From NCBI GenBank assembly GCA_937892025.1, contig CALAVA010000152.1, forward strand, positions 1 to 7,564: a stretch of 7,564 bases of DNA. The letters are read 5' to 3'. The notes below the pieces were generated by a model. That model did not search any database. It saw nothing but the letters and a program-made list of their open reading frames with translations, and had not been told where the DNA came from. Below, piece by piece: positions 7,271-7,564 of the stretch (positions within the stretch are counted from its first letter, which is position 1; each line of letters opens with the position of its first letter). A program made the translations under genes and the position numbers. Origin of the DNA: an uncultured Bacteroidales bacterium (GTDB lineage: Bacteria > Bacteroidota > Bacteroidia > Bacteroidales > WCHB1-69).

Positions 7271-7521
7271 GGGGGAAGGGATTTCTCACCAGTCTGCTGG
7301 GTACCACCATCTCGATCTTGCTGACATTCGGAACGTCGGCACTGATTGATGAGAAGATGAAGGCAGAAGTCCAACGCCAGACGGCTATGATGGTGATTCA
7401 CGACATCGATGTGTGTGTCAAGCAAATGGAAGAGATGGTCGACGAGGAAGAGGGAAGGAATAATGCCGTACAGTATATCCTGGCACATTTTGACCAAATA
7501 GCGGAGCGGGAGTTCGGCTAA
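7267..7521 (+). CDS. N-terminal fragment of a Bacteroidota-type single-pass membrane protein of unknown function
   Basis: Seen: in the frame of 7267 the plus strand reads a hydrophobic stretch GFLTSLLGTTISILLTFG (7279-7332), then SALIDEKMKAEVQRQTAMMV and a charged helix-like segment rich in E, D and M (IHDIDVCVKQMEEMVDEEE), ending FDQIAEREFG before TAA TAA (7519-7524). From memory, the layout of one N-terminal membrane helix followed by an xQTAMMVIHDID-like segment resembles a family of uncharacterised Bacteroides/Prevotella proteins of roughly 230-260 residues. I cannot confirm that without a search. The native start codon is absent: the only in-frame starts are internal (TTG at 7318 would cut the membrane helix), and upstream codons belong to antisense purB. 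At most 85 codons are present, so the C-terminal part also seems lost near 7500. GC content is far above that of the rest of the window. It is probably a piece of another genome joined to this contig. No function is assigned. Confidence 0.5.
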   Translation, partial: PWGKGFLTSLLGTTISILLTFGTSALIDEKMKAEVQRQTAMMVIHDIDVCVKQMEEMVDEEEGRNNAVQYILAHFDQIAEREFG

Positions 7522-7564
7522 TAAGCGTGACTTAATCGGGCAATGGGAACGTAAAGTGAAAGGG
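7502..7564. other. Right-edge fragment, possibly a second foreign piece
   Basis: After the membrane-protein fragment fades out near 7500, two short readings remain open to the edge. On the plus strand, 7502-7564 reads SGSSANKRDLIGQWERKVKG from its second codon, which could be the start of a mature lipoprotein or lipocalin-like protein. On the minus strand, 7564-7532 reads PFHFTFPLPD followed by TAA, which resembles the last residues of a histidine kinase catalytic domain. Both are too short to decide. At most one is real, and neither continues the preceding gene. Hand count gives 34 G or C in 64 bases for 7501-7564. Confidence 0.25.

Noticed and set aside
7268..7273. CCATGG (NcoI site) at the purB junction as proof of a cloning ligation
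   Set aside because: A six-base palindrome can occur by chance, and no vector or linker sequence accompanies it. It is noted only as a possible coincidence.
7269..7329. ATG at 7269 as a start for the membrane-protein fragment
   Set aside because: It is in a different frame from the hydrophobic helix and soon reaches a stop, without protein-like sequence.
6790..7497. Single 235-residue minus-strand gene from the start at 7497
   Set aside because: Only the last ~157 residues are PurB. The N-terminal ~78 residues are low-sense antisense of a plus-strand coding frame and replace the conserved PurB loop.
7318..7521. 67-residue plus-strand gene starting at TTG 7318
   Set aside because: The frame is open upstream and the hydrophobic helix begins before this codon, so TTG 7318 would cut it. 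The native start is missing.
7264..7564. IS element or prophage insertion into purB
   Set aside because: No transposase or integrase motifs, terminal inverted repeats or duplicated target are visible in the 300 bases available.

Overview
The window looks like an AT-rich Bacteroidota (probably Bacteroidales) chromosome, most likely a metagenomic contig. The evidence is an E. coli-type PurB next to LepA, a large BadF/HgdC-type activase of the sort found in anaerobic Bacteroidales and Firmicutes, no obvious Shine-Dalgarno sequences, and roughly one-third GC in the core genes (hand counts of sample lines, 21/60 in both the activase and lepA).

Layout, left to right. (1) Bases 1-3287, plus strand: the C-terminal ~1,095 residues of a giant 2-hydroxyacyl-CoA dehydratase activase-type protein. 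Its frame is open through the left edge, so the 5' end lies outside. (2) 3337-4941, plus strand: a complete 534-residue N6-adenine DNA methyltransferase with an N-terminal MerR-like helix-turn-helix and a TaqI-like target-recognition region. It is clearly more AT-rich than its neighbours and has no visible restriction partner. (3) 4942-5002: a short AT-rich convergent spacer. (4) 5003-6790, minus strand: intact lepA (elongation factor 4). (5) 6790-~7264, minus strand: the last ~157 codons of purB, whose stop codon overlaps the lepA start (TAATG), implying a purB-lepA transcription unit. (6) ~7265-7564: DNA that does not belong with the rest. GC jumps to about 43-53% in sampled lines, purB homology stops abruptly just before its catalytic signature loop, and the plus strand now reads the start of an unrelated Bacteroidota-type membrane protein. 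That protein in turn ends abruptly near 7500.

How the genes relate: purB (purine synthesis) and lepA (translation) are coupled by position. The methyltransferase looks like an acquired, possibly solitary, epigenetic or anti-restriction gene lying between the activase and lepA. The activase would deliver ATP-driven low-potential electrons to a radical dehydratase-type enzyme, but no such partner is visible here. I see no RNA genes, CRISPR array, IS element or obvious new multi-gene system. The most notable observations are the chimeric right end and the HTH-fused solitary methyltransferase.
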